64,000 nt of DNA, taken from NCEH01 sp043195095 (GTDB taxonomy: Bacteria; Pseudomonadota; Alphaproteobacteria; Rhizobiales; Xanthobacteraceae). This document shows, piece by piece, positions 24,948 through 33,060 of the stretch. The position numbers and the translations under genes were made by a program. Every line of letters starts with the position of its first letter. The stretch's first letter is position 1. The stretch lies in the NCBI RefSeq assembly GCF_043195095.1, contig NZ_JBAFWN010000003.1; one strand, given 5' to 3'. Under the pieces are notes generated by a model that was given only the letters and a program-made list of their open reading frames with translations, was not told where the DNA came from and made no database searches.

Positions 24948-25921
24948 CGCACCTTCACCGTGACAGCAACCGCCATGGGCAGGTGCGGCAGGGTCGGCGG
25001 GCAGCCGTCGCGGATCAGCTCCGGCAGGAAGGCGGCGGGATTGATTCCGAGGCTGGCGTGAAGGCCGGCATAGGAGGTGGTAATTCGGGGATTGACCTCC
25101 ACCACCACCGGCCCGTCCTCGGTCACGATCACATCAATGCCGATGATGCCGCTGAGGCCGGGAATGGCCGCGACCACCGCCCGCGCGAGCGCCGCGAACG
25201 TGCCGTCCGCGTCCGGCAGGCAGCCCACCGTGAGCCCGGTCAGCGAGAGGCGGCCCTCGTCCTCCGCCAGTTCCTGGAGATTGGCGGTCAGCAAGGTCAC
25301 GCCATCCGGTCGGCACAGCACGGTGAGGCTGGCGGCGACGCCGGCCACATAGGGCTGCACGATCAGGCCGGCGGGCGGCAGGTGCGCCGCGCGCAGGTCT
25401 TCGAGGCTGCGCCAGATATGGGTGTGCGTGGCGCCCGCGCCGTCGTCCGGCTTGGTGACGAGCGGGGCCGCGAGAGTGTCCGGCATCGCCGCAAGCGCAT
25501 AGGTCGGGATATGGGGAATGCCCGCCGCAGCGAGCCGCTGCGCCGTCAGGCTCTTGCGGCCGGCGATTCGCAGGGCGGCCGCATCGCTCGCGATCACCCG
25601 CGCCGCGCCGGTGCGGGCGAGCGCCACGAGACGTTCCAGCAGGCCGTCGGTTTCCGGCGCCACCGGCCAGACCACATGGGCCTCCCCCGCGAGCCGCGCC
25701 CAGATCGCCCAGGGATCATCGCCTTCCGCCACTGGAATGCTGTCCCCGCGCGGCGGCGCGAGGCGGTCGTCATGGCACAGCAGCACCTGCACGCCGGGAA
25801 TATTCTCCAGGTCGCTCACCATGGCATCGCGCATCAGCGTGCCTTCCGGCAGCAGGGCTTCGGGAAGCGCCTTGTGGCGCAGGCCGCCGGATGTCACGAA
25901 CTCGCAGACAAAGACGCGCAT
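24944..25921 (-). CDS. ATP-grasp ligase, MfnD-like (tyramine-glutamate ligase family)
   Basis: 325 residues. Opening VFVCEFVTSGGLRHKALPEALLPEGTLM is characteristic of this family, followed by ATP-grasp elements LVTKPDDGAGATHTHIW (nucleotide-binding lysine and Gly-rich loop) and the metal/ATP site IIGIDVIVTEDGPVVVEVNPRITTSYAG. MfnD of methanogens joins glutamate to tyramine in methanofuran synthesis; here it would serve methylofuran or a similar amide-forming step. First gene of the minus-strand group MfnD-like, MfnF-like, folB, fbp, rpe; divergent from the HisA-like gene with 35 nt between, so promoters must overlap. Confidence 0.82.
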   Translation of the reverse strand: MRVFVCEFVTSGGLRHKALPEALLPEGTLMRDAMVSDLENIPGVQVLLCHDDRLAPPRGDSIPVAEGDDPWAIWARLAGEAHVVWPVAPETDGLLERLVALARTGAARVIASDAAALRIAGRKSLTAQRLAAAGIPHIPTYALAAMPDTLAAPLVTKPDDGAGATHTHIWRSLEDLRAAHLPPAGLIVQPYVAGVAASLTVLCRPDGVTLLTANLQELAEDEGRLSLTGLTVGCLPDADGTFAALARAVVAAIPGLSGIIGIDVIVTEDGPVVVEVNPRITTSYAGLHASLGINPAAFLPELIRDGCPPTLPHLPMAVAVTVKVR

Positions 25922-25956
25922 GCGCTTTCCTTCCCGGACCAGGCTCGGACACGAAG

Positions 25957-26664
25957 ATGCAGGTTATCCCGGTGATTGATCTTAAGGGAGGGCTTGTGGT
26001 GCATGCCCGCCAGGGTGTGCGCCATCTTTATGCGCCCATCGTCTCGCCGCTGGTGGCCGGCAGCGCCCCGCGCGACATCGTGGCGGCGCTGCTGGCGCTG
26101 GCTCCGTTCAAGACCCTCTATGTGGCCGACCTCGACGCCATCGCGGGGCAGGGCGACAATGCCCCCGCCATCCGCGTCCTGCGCACGGCCTTTCCTGAGC
26201 TGATCCTGTGGGTGGACGCGGGCGAGAACAGCGCGGGTGCGCTCGCCGCGCGTCATGCGGCCGATGCCGGCATTCCGGTGGTGGGCAGCGAGACCCTGGC
26301 CGACGCGCAGGCCCTGGCCGGCATGGGGGGGCTGGATTTCGTGCTCTCGCTTGATCACGACGCCCAGGGGCCACGCGGCCCGCAGACGGTGCATGAGACG
26401 CCCACCCTCTGGCCGCGCCGGGTGATCGCCATGACGCTGGCGAAAGTCGGCTCGGGCGCCGGGCCGGACCTGGAGCGGCTGGCCGATATCCGGGAGCGGG
26501 GCGGCGACGTCCGGGGCGAGGATTTCGCCCTGTTCGCCGCCGGCGGCGTGCGCCACGCGGGGGACCTCGACACCCTCGCCGCGCGGGGCGTTGAAGGCGC
26601 CCTCGTTGCCACCGCGCTGCACGACGGGCGCCTGTCGCGGGAGGATCTGGCGCGCTTCGTCTGA
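25957..26664 (+). CDS. HisA-like barrel protein of the H4MPT gene set
   Basis: 235-residue TIM barrel related to HisA/HisF: starts VIPVIDLKGGLVVHARQG and has LYVADLDAIAG, WVDAG, VVGSETLAD and FAAGGVRHAGDLDTLAARGVEGALVATALHDG. True HisA has the same opening but operates in the his operon; methylotrophs with H4MPT carry this paralog (orf5-type) beside mch, with no established reaction. It is the only plus-strand gene in the cluster and ends 7 nt from the convergent CitG-like gene. A phosphoribosyl-isomerisation-like step in cofactor synthesis is plausible inference only. Confidence 0.8.
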   Translation: MQVIPVIDLKGGLVVHARQGVRHLYAPIVSPLVAGSAPRDIVAALLALAPFKTLYVADLDAIAGQGDNAPAIRVLRTAFPELILWVDAGENSAGALAARHAADAGIPVVGSETLADAQALAGMGGLDFVLSLDHDAQGPRGPQTVHETPTLWPRRVIAMTLAKVGSGAGPDLERLADIRERGGDVRGEDFALFAAGGVRHAGDLDTLAARGVEGALVATALHDGRLSREDLARFV

Positions 26665-26671
26665 TCTGCGC

Positions 26672-27523
26672 TCAGCCAAGGTCGTCCCGCTCCAGAGCGT
26701 CCCGTTCCAGGGCGTGCGCGAGCACGCTCGCCACCGTGAGATCGGCGCTGGTTCCGGGATTAAGGCCGCGCTTTTTCAAGGATGAATCGAAGGCCAGCAG
26801 GGAGATGTGCCGCGACTCCCATTCTTTGAAGGTGGTCCTGAGGCGGACAGTCTCGCGCGCCTCTTCCAGCACCGCTTCGGCCGTGTCCGCGCCGAACTTG
26901 CGGGCGATATGGCTGTCGGGAAAGGCCGTGAGGAAATCCAGATAGACCGCTTGCACGACCTCTGGCGCAAACGGGTCCGCGCCACCGTGAAGCCGCGCGC
27001 CGCCGATCTCGAATACGTCGGTAAAGTCGTGGACATATTGAAAGGCGATGCGGTCGCGGGGCGCGGCTTCGGCCATGGCCGCCTTCAAATCGACGGCGGC
27101 GGGAAAGCGCACATCGGCGCGCGCCGTGCCGAGCCCGCCGGGTTTGGCGGCGGCGATGGCGCGGAAGGTGCTGGCCGCGTCTTCGATCGTCAGCGCCTCC
27201 AGCGCCGCCTTCAGGCGCGCCCGCAGATCGCCGGGGCCGGGCGATAGCGCGGCGTGGACCAGCGGCGCGCACAACAGCACGATGCCGAGATTGGTGTTGC
27301 AGCCGGCCGCCGCGAGCGAAGCCGACACCGCCGCCTCGATGCGCGCGCCGATGCTGGGCCCCGGTGTCGTGAGCGCGGGCGCTGCCGCCGCCGCGGCGCG
27401 CTCGAACTGCGCCACGTCCATATCGTGCCCGGCCGCGTGCACATGCACATTGCCCGGCTTCAGGGCCTGCAGCTCGGCCCGGCAGGCGCGCTCAAACAGG
27501 TCAGCGGCGCGTTCCGGTGTCAT
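26672..27523 (-). CDS. CitG-like (triphosphoribosyl-dephospho-CoA synthase family) protein
   Basis: 283 residues. Family motifs: ACRAELQALKPGNVHVHAAGHDM, GCNTNLGIVLLCAPLVHAAL, RAIAAAKPGGLGTARADVRFP and SLKKRGLNPGTSADLTVASVLAHAL. CitG makes the citrate lyase prosthetic-group precursor by attaching a ribosyl unit from ATP; no citrate lyase genes are present, and this version is a regular neighbour of mch in H4MPT methylotrophs (orf7-type). It may perform a ribosyl-transfer step in the one-carbon cofactor. Last gene of its operon, with an ATGA overlap to the RimK-like gene. Confidence 0.82.
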   Translation of the reverse strand: MTPERAADLFERACRAELQALKPGNVHVHAAGHDMDVAQFERAAAAAAPALTTPGPSIGARIEAAVSASLAAAGCNTNLGIVLLCAPLVHAALSPGPGDLRARLKAALEALTIEDAASTFRAIAAAKPGGLGTARADVRFPAAVDLKAAMAEAAPRDRIAFQYVHDFTDVFEIGGARLHGGADPFAPEVVQAVYLDFLTAFPDSHIARKFGADTAEAVLEEARETVRLRTTFKEWESRHISLLAFDSSLKKRGLNPGTSADLTVASVLAHALERDALERDDLG

Positions 27524-28416
27524 GCCATCGCCCTTTCGCCGACGAGTAGAGCGGCGAGCGGCACGGCCATGTCCAGCCCGGTTGCGGCGTGAAGGCCGCT
27601 CCAGGCGGGCATGGAATTCACTTCCAGCACCAGCAGGCGGCCGGCCGCGTCGGCGATCAGGTCCACCCCGGCGAAATGCGCGCCCACCGCCCCCGCCGCC
27701 GCAATGGCGATCTCGGCCAGCGCGCCGGTGGCCGACACCGGCTCGCCGGTCGCGCCCTGGTGGATATTGGTGATCCAATGACTGGCGACCCGCCGCATGG
27801 CGCCTTCCGCCCGGCCGCCCACCACGAACACGCGGTAATCCGCATGGCGGCCGTCGGCTGGCGGGACGAAATCCTGGAGATAATAGACCCCGTCCATCTC
27901 CTCCGCCCCGGGCAGCGCGTCCTTCGGCGCGAGGCGGCGCAGGCCGCGCCCTTGCGCACCGAACAAAGGCTTCAGCACCGTATCGCCCGGCGCCGCGTCG
28001 ATCAGCATCTGCGCCGCCTGCGGGTCTTCCAGCACCAGGGTGCGCGGCGTCGGCAGTCCGGCGCGGGCGAGCAGGAAGGTGGTCATGCTCTTGTCGATGC
28101 AGCGCTCGATGGCGCGGGCCTCGTTCATGACCCTGACGCCGGACTCGCGCAGCGCATGCAGCACGCCGAGCCGCATCGTGATCTGCTCGGTGGACCCGCC
28201 GGGCATGATGCGCACGAAGGCGCTCTGCGGCAGCGCCTCCTCGAAGCCCGGCAGCAGCAGGCCGTGGGGCGTCGCGCCCACCGCGAAGCCGCAGGATTTC
28301 AGTGACAGCAGCCGCGCCGTGCGGCCGCGCTTCTTCAGCGCCGCGACGAGGCGGCGGGTATGCCAGTCCGCCCGCTCGGCGAAAATCGCGATGCGGGGAT
28401 CGAATGCGGCGGCCAT
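27520..28416 (-). CDS. RimK-like ATP-grasp ligase (probable glutamate ligase of cofactor synthesis)
   Basis: 298 residues. ATP-grasp landmarks: AIERCIDKSMTTFLLARAGLPTPRTLV, DTVLKPLFGAQGRGLRRL, YLQDFVPPADGRHADYRVFVVGG and FAGVDLIADAAGRLLVLEVNSMPAWSGLH. RimK-type enzymes add glutamate to a carboxyl end; the archaeal MptN adds glutamate to H4MPT. A similar tail-adding role fits the context (orf9-type). It lies 6 nt behind mch and overlaps the CitG-like gene by 4 nt. Confidence 0.83.
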   Translation of the reverse strand: MAAAFDPRIAIFAERADWHTRRLVAALKKRGRTARLLSLKSCGFAVGATPHGLLLPGFEEALPQSAFVRIMPGGSTEQITMRLGVLHALRESGVRVMNEARAIERCIDKSMTTFLLARAGLPTPRTLVLEDPQAAQMLIDAAPGDTVLKPLFGAQGRGLRRLAPKDALPGAEEMDGVYYLQDFVPPADGRHADYRVFVVGGRAEGAMRRVASHWITNIHQGATGEPVSATGALAEIAIAAAGAVGAHFAGVDLIADAAGRLLVLEVNSMPAWSGLHAATGLDMAVPLAALLVGERAMA

Positions 28417-28422
28417 CTGTAT

Positions 28423-29376
28423 TCAGCCGGCAAATGAACGGGCGATCAGCGCCGGATCGACCGCCCCTACGGTAAAGCTCACGCCGTGATCCACGGCGGT
28501 TACCAGCACCTGCGCGGGCGAAAACAGCAGCGGGTCGATGCGATAGAAATCGCACTCATAGGCGGCGAACACCTCGGCGAACGGACGCCCATGGTCGCGC
28601 GAAGTGAGGCTCGGCAGGTTCTGCGCGAGATCGCGCGCGTCGTCCGCCGGGCCGCTCACATGAAGCTGCACCTCGCCGCCGTAGAGGGTCGCGTCATTGG
28701 TGCGGCCCATGGCGGCGATGAAATCCGGCGCCGAGGGCGGCACCGGCGCGCTGCCGCGCCCGTCGAGGATGCGATCCAGCGGAAAATGCAGGGCATGGGC
28801 CTTGTGTAGCGCCACCTCCAGCACCCGCGCCGCGATTTGCACCCCGCCCGCAAGGCTGCTGGTGGGCGTGAGGATGAGGGTGATCTTCTCTCCCGCAACC
28901 CCGGTCGCGTCGCTTATCTGCTCGATCACCTCGGCCGGCGGCATCTGGCCGGTTTCCAGCACCAGGACGATGTCCGCGCCCTGTTCGCGCAAGCCGAGTT
29001 CGGCGAACAGCGGCTCCTTCGCCGCAGTGGCGCGGCCGGGGCCAGAGCCGAGGGCGAAGAAATCCCCCGCCGCCAGCTGCCAGCCGGCATATTGGCTGCC
29101 CAGGCAGGCGAGCACCGGGTCGCAGGTGCCCACCGTGACGAGCGTGGTCCAGGGCGTGAAGCGGTCGGAGGTCTGGAACGTCACTTGCCCGAGCCCGCCG
29201 AGGCAGATTTCGGCGATCCGCCGTCCCGCCTCCAGCCCGCCGCGCGCGGCGATGCCGGCATCGACGATGCGGGCGCCATGCGGCCCGGTGGAAACCGCGA
29301 GGCGCAGCGCATCCGCGTCACGAACCAGCGCGTCCACCAGCACGGCGGCGCGCCGCGCAAGATCGGGCCGGCTCAT
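28423..29376 (-). CDS. mch: Methenyl-H4MPT cyclohydrolase
   Basis: Hydrolyses methenyl-H4MPT to formyl-H4MPT in formaldehyde oxidation. 317 residues, normal for Mch. Recognised by the body of conserved segments: GLEAGRRIAEICLGGLGQVTF, TVGTCDPVLACLGSQYAGWQL, FFALGSGPGRATAAKEPLF, LGRTNDATLYGGEVQL-type region and YECDFYRIDPLLFSPAQV. ATG overlaps the preceding ATP-grasp stop by 4 nt. Works with MtdB, encoded two genes upstream, and with the Fhc complex, which is not in this window. Confidence 0.97.
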   Translation of the reverse strand: MSRPDLARRAAVLVDALVRDADALRLAVSTGPHGARIVDAGIAARGGLEAGRRIAEICLGGLGQVTFQTSDRFTPWTTLVTVGTCDPVLACLGSQYAGWQLAAGDFFALGSGPGRATAAKEPLFAELGLREQGADIVLVLETGQMPPAEVIEQISDATGVAGEKITLILTPTSSLAGGVQIAARVLEVALHKAHALHFPLDRILDGRGSAPVPPSAPDFIAAMGRTNDATLYGGEVQLHVSGPADDARDLAQNLPSLTSRDHGRPFAEVFAAYECDFYRIDPLLFSPAQVLVTAVDHGVSFTVGAVDPALIARSFAG

Positions 29377-30515
29377 GCCTCGCTGCTCGCCGCCTGCTGG
29401 GTTTTCGGCAGGCCGAGATGATTGCGCATTTCAGCCAGGCCGTCGCGCACCTGGTCCACGGCGGCGGACATGTCGCGCGCCGTGCGCTTCACCGTGCAGA
29501 TGGGGGCGCCGGCGGGAATGATGGTGCCGGCGGCGGTGCGGTCGCACACATGGTTCGGCCAGGCTCCGGCGGGAATCATCACGTCGCGTTCGGCATAGAG
29601 AATGCCGGCGGCGGTCGCGCCCTTGGGCTGCGGCAGGGCCTTGGGCAGCTTGCCGCCGCAGGCCGCCAGATGCAGCGCCAGCAAAGGCGGCATGGGGTCG
29701 ACATCGAAAATGTCGATGCTCGCGCCGATCCGGGGATTGATCTCCACCAGCCACCAGCGGTCCGCTTCCACCAGCACGTCCACCGAGATCAGGCCCACGA
29801 GCCCGCATACGGTGGCGATGCGCAACGCGCCCGTGAGGATCGCCTCCGCGTGCTTCGCGGGCAGGGGCACCGGCCCGACCGCACCGCCATAGCGGAACGG
29901 ATGAGTGGTGTCGGAATGTGACCATTGCCAGCTCGCCCCCACGGGAAGGGCTTCCTTTCCATTGGAAAGGATCAGCAGCGAATAAGCGGTGCCGCTGACT
30001 TCGCGTTGCAGATAATGGCCGGGGGCGGGCGGGCCGGTCTCCTCCGGCGCGCGGCGGCGGATATGGCTGCCGCCGGCGCCGCCGATCTTCTTTTCCAGCA
30101 GGGGCCCTTCGGCCAGCGCGCCGTCCGGGGCGTCCAGCGTCACCGGCGGAAAGGCGATGCCGAGATGGCCGCACAGGGCCGCGAGCGCCAGCGGATCCTT
30201 CAACACGCGCACCGTCTCGGCCATGTTGCCGAGGATCGGATTGCGCTCGGCGATGCGGGTCATCAGCGGCGTGTCGTCCTCGAACCCGCCGCCGAGCACC
30301 ACGGGCAAGCCGGGAGGCGAAAGGCTCGCGAGCGCCTGGATGAGGTCGTCGCCGTCAAAGGAAAAGCCGTTCTTCTTGTGCACGCGCACGCAGCGCGCGG
30401 CATTGGCGCAGGTGTCGAGATCGGCGAACAGATCGAGCGAAAGCGCCGCGAAACCGGCGCGCGCGGCGCTCGCCGCCAGGGGACGCGCGGACAGGGCGAT
30501 GACGGCGAGATCCAT
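29373..30515 (-). CDS. ATP-grasp protein of the H4MPT gene set
   Basis: 380 residues from ATG 30515 (an upstream in-frame extension into mtdB is rejected: mtdB ends at 30520). N-terminus DLAVIALSARPLAASAARAG, then VVLGGGFEDD, LLEKKIGGAGGSHIRR (nucleotide-binding loop), GHYLQREVSGTAYSLL and VCGLVGLISVDVLVEADRWWLVEINPR (metal site). The C-terminal 90 residues resemble a small biotin-like fold region (GTIIPAGAPICTVKRTA). Orf17-type gene of methylotrophs; third ATP-grasp ligase of the cluster, substrate unknown. Five nucleotides after mtdB and overlapping mch, so strictly co-translated with both. Confidence 0.85.
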   Translation of the reverse strand: MDLAVIALSARPLAASAARAGFAALSLDLFADLDTCANAARCVRVHKKNGFSFDGDDLIQALASLSPPGLPVVLGGGFEDDTPLMTRIAERNPILGNMAETVRVLKDPLALAALCGHLGIAFPPVTLDAPDGALAEGPLLEKKIGGAGGSHIRRRAPEETGPPAPGHYLQREVSGTAYSLLILSNGKEALPVGASWQWSHSDTTHPFRYGGAVGPVPLPAKHAEAILTGALRIATVCGLVGLISVDVLVEADRWWLVEINPRIGASIDIFDVDPMPPLLALHLAACGGKLPKALPQPKGATAAGILYAERDVMIPAGAWPNHVCDRTAAGTIIPAGAPICTVKRTARDMSAAVDQVRDGLAEMRNHLGLPKTQQAASSEA

Positions 30516-30519
30516 AAGC

Positions 30520-31431
30520 TCAACCCGCAGTTTGCGACGCCGCGGCCATCTCTCTGGCCAGCGCGAAGGCCTCGTCGAGGCCGATGAAGAGGGCCGTGTC
30601 GGTTTCGTGCATGCGCCGGAGCAACGCATGCTGGACCCGGTATTTCAGATTCCCGATTGAAAGGGCTCCGATACCGACACCATGAGGCAATGCGACGCCC
30701 TTGTCATGGGGGCCGACGCCGGCAATGCCCGCCGGCGGCACGGCATTGACGTCGGCGGCAACTTTCAGCTCAAGCGCTGACGCAAGGTGCGCGGCGGTGA
30801 GGATCTCCACGCCCGCCCGGCCGGCGGCGAGAATCACCTCCGCCTCGCCCACCAGGCTGTGCTTTTCCGTATCGGTGCGGGCGACCACGGCGGTCAATTC
30901 GACGCCGAAGCGCTCATGGAAATCGTCGGCCTTGGTGGCGACGCTGGCGATCTCGCGATGGCCGACCAGCATCACCTGCGCCCCGGCTTTCGACGCCATG
31001 ACGGCGGCAATGCCGCCCACGACGCCGGTTGCGCCATAGACCTGCACCCGCGCGCCCGAAAGGCCGGGGGCGCCGCGTGCCGAAAGCGCCTGCTCCACCA
31101 GCGCCACCATGGCGGCGGCGGTGGTGAAGGCGCCGGCGGGATCGGCGAAGATGGAAATCTCGAACGGCGGAAACAGCGCGGCGCGGGCAGCATCCGCCAT
31201 GTCGAGCGCGAGCCCCGCATCCTTGCCGCCGATGAACAGGCCGGTACGCGGCGCGGCCTGCGGTGCGCGGGAGAACATCATGTCCTGCGTCAGGTCGCGC
31301 ACCTGATCGAGCGCCACGCTCGAATAGGGCATCAGGTGGGCATAGCCGGCGTCCACCGCCATGTTCACATCGAACGGGCTGACGTGGGGCAGGGGGGAGA
31401 TCATGTGCAGAATGGGGGCGGCGGTGGCCAT
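30520..31431 (-). CDS. mtdB: NAD(P)-dependent methylene-H4MPT dehydrogenase
   Basis: Oxidises methylene-H4MPT to methenyl-H4MPT. 303 residues. Typical opening ILHMISPLPHVSPFDVNMAVDAGY, then GLFIGGKDAGLALDM, FEISIFADPAGAFTTAAAMVA and the Rossmann motif VYGATGVVGGIAAVMAS. C-terminal LPHGVGIGALSIGNLKYRVQHALL. The length and the H4MPT setting favour MtdB over the NADP-specific MtdA. Sixty-nine nt separate it from the beta-RFAP synthase gene upstream. Confidence 0.95.
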   Translation of the reverse strand: MATAAPILHMISPLPHVSPFDVNMAVDAGYAHLMPYSSVALDQVRDLTQDMMFSRAPQAAPRTGLFIGGKDAGLALDMADAARAALFPPFEISIFADPAGAFTTAAAMVALVEQALSARGAPGLSGARVQVYGATGVVGGIAAVMASKAGAQVMLVGHREIASVATKADDFHERFGVELTAVVARTDTEKHSLVGEAEVILAAGRAGVEILTAAHLASALELKVAADVNAVPPAGIAGVGPHDKGVALPHGVGIGALSIGNLKYRVQHALLRRMHETDTALFIGLDEAFALAREMAAASQTAG

Positions 31432-31500
31432 GGCCGTCTTGCTCCGTCCGGGGAAACAGGAAAGCGGGTGGCCGCGCCCTGTGCGCCCAACGGCCTAGGG

Positions 31501-32508
31501 CTAATCCTGCCCCGGCAGATCGACGATACGGGCGCCGCGGTTGTTTCCCCGCACGCATGCGAACGAGAGGTTCGCGCGATCAGCATAGCGGGTGCGCAAC
31601 GCCTGCAAAAGCGCTTCGCCGCGCGCCGCGCTCTCCACAATGGCGAAGCCGGTCGGCCCCCAGGAGGTCTGCCCGACCCCTGAAATGCCATTTTCCTCAA
31701 GAAATCCAAGGGCGTGCGCGACATCCGCGCTGGTATGGCGCCCGCCGCCCTGGGCCGCGGCATAATGGTCGCCCAGGTGCCTTTGGACCGCACCGACCGC
31801 GCTGCCGAACCCTGCGGCGTCGCCTTCCGCAAGGGCGGGCAGCGCCTGCATCACCACCAGATGGCACAGATGGGCCGCCAGCGTTTCCGCGAACGGCGGT
31901 AGCGTCTCCATGGCGCGGGTCTCGGCCTCGCCGGACAGTCCGCTTTTCGCGGCGTCGAACACCAGCAGGATGCGCCACGCCTGCGGCACCGGCAGCCGGG
32001 CGAGAATCGGCGGCGCAGCGCCCACATCTTCTGCCACCGGCGTCACCGGCTTGCCGCCGTCGAGGATCACGCCGCCGGTCTCGAAGGCGCCGATGCCGAT
32101 GGCCGAGCGCCGCCCGCGCCCCAGCAGGCGGGCCGCATCGCGCACATCCAGCGGCCGGCCGGCGAGGCGGGCCACGCCCATCGCCACCGCCAGCGCCAAT
32201 TGGGTCCCGGAGCCGAGCCCGCCATGGGCGGGGAGCGCGTGCTCTATGGAGATGGCGAGCGGCAGGTCGATGGCGAGCGCCGCACGCACCAGGTCCCGCG
32301 CGCGACCGGCGCGCGCGGCATCGGGACCGGCCAGGCCGTCCTCTCCCGCCTTTTCGATGCGCACGCATGTTTCCGGCGCGTCCAGCGTCAGGCCGAGGCT
32401 GCCGAAGCGCCGTCCGAGCGCCCCGCCGAGATCGAGAAAGCCGAGATGCAGCCGGGCCGGCGCGTGGATGCGCACGCCGACGCCAGGGACGGCGCGACCT
32501 CCCGTCAC
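31501..32508 (-). CDS. mptG: Beta-ribofuranosylaminobenzene 5'-phosphate synthase
   Basis: First committed enzyme of H4MPT synthesis: joins PRPP and 4-hydroxy- or 4-aminobenzoate with decarboxylation. 335 residues of the GHMP-kinase-like fold: RIHAPARLHLGFLDLGG at the start, IEHALPAHGGLGSGTQLALAVA (phosphate-binding loop), GRSAIGIGAFETGGVILDGG and VGQTSWGPTGFAIVE. Starts with GTG at 32508, overlapping the HIT gene stop (GTGA), so translation is coupled. Corresponds to orf4 of methylotrophs. Confidence 0.93.
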   Translation of the reverse strand: MTGGRAVPGVGVRIHAPARLHLGFLDLGGALGRRFGSLGLTLDAPETCVRIEKAGEDGLAGPDAARAGRARDLVRAALAIDLPLAISIEHALPAHGGLGSGTQLALAVAMGVARLAGRPLDVRDAARLLGRGRRSAIGIGAFETGGVILDGGKPVTPVAEDVGAAPPILARLPVPQAWRILLVFDAAKSGLSGEAETRAMETLPPFAETLAAHLCHLVVMQALPALAEGDAAGFGSAVGAVQRHLGDHYAAAQGGGRHTSADVAHALGFLEENGISGVGQTSWGPTGFAIVESAARGEALLQALRTRYADRANLSFACVRGNNRGARIVDLPGQD

Positions 32509-32939
32509 CGGGCGAGTTCTGCCTTGAGCTTCGCGGCCTGGTCCGCCAGCACCGCATTGTCTTCCCGGAAGGAGACCGGAGGCTTGAGCGCGACGCCCTC
32601 GTGGCGCGGAATCACATGCACATGCAGGTGGAACACCTCCTGCCCGCCGGCCGCCTCGTTGAATTGCTGCACCGTGATGCCGTCGGCCGCGAACACCCGC
32701 ATGGCGGCCTTCGCCACCTTCTGGGCGACCTGCGCCACATAAGCGAGGTCGTCGGGCGCGATGTCGAGGAGGTTGCGGGCCGGCGCCTTGGGAATCACCA
32801 GCGCATGGCCGGGGGCGCGCGGCATGATGTCGAGGAAGACGAGCGCGCGATCGTCCTCATAGACCTTATGGGCCGGCAATTCGCCGCGCAGGATCTTGGC
32901 GAAGATGTTGGCGGGATCGTAGGCGGGCGTCTCGCTCAT
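32505..32939 (-). CDS. HIT family nucleotide hydrolase/transferase
   Basis: 144 residues; histidine triad HLHVHVIPR with His104, His106 and His108, preceded by FAKILRGELPAHKVYEDD and FLDIMPRAPGHALVIPK, the Hint subfamily pattern. Hint proteins hydrolyse purine nucleoside phosphoramidates and aminoacyl-adenylates. GGGAG precedes the ATG at 32939. First gene of the mptG-mtdB-mch operon by overlap; since three ATP-dependent ligases are in that operon, clearing adenylated intermediates is a possible but untested role. Confidence 0.92.
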   Translation of the reverse strand: MSETPAYDPANIFAKILRGELPAHKVYEDDRALVFLDIMPRAPGHALVIPKAPARNLLDIAPDDLAYVAQVAQKVAKAAMRVFAADGITVQQFNEAAGGQEVFHLHVHVIPRHEGVALKPPVSFREDNAVLADQAAKLKAELAR

Positions 32940-33060
32940 GATGATCTCCCGGTGCCGGATGTGGTGTCCCGCATCGCAAGGGATGCGTCCCGGGTCAAGC
33001 GCAAACGGGCGGGTGCGCCGCAGGTGGGCGCCCCCGGCCCGCGGTTCATTGGCCTACTGG

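Noticed and set aside
25957..26664. True histidine biosynthesis gene hisA
   Set aside because: No other his genes nearby and its setting within the H4MPT gene set points to the C1-associated paralog.
26672..27523. Citrate lyase accessory gene citG
   Set aside because: No citrate lyase genes; overlapping operon with mch and a RimK-like ligase indicates a C1 cofactor role.
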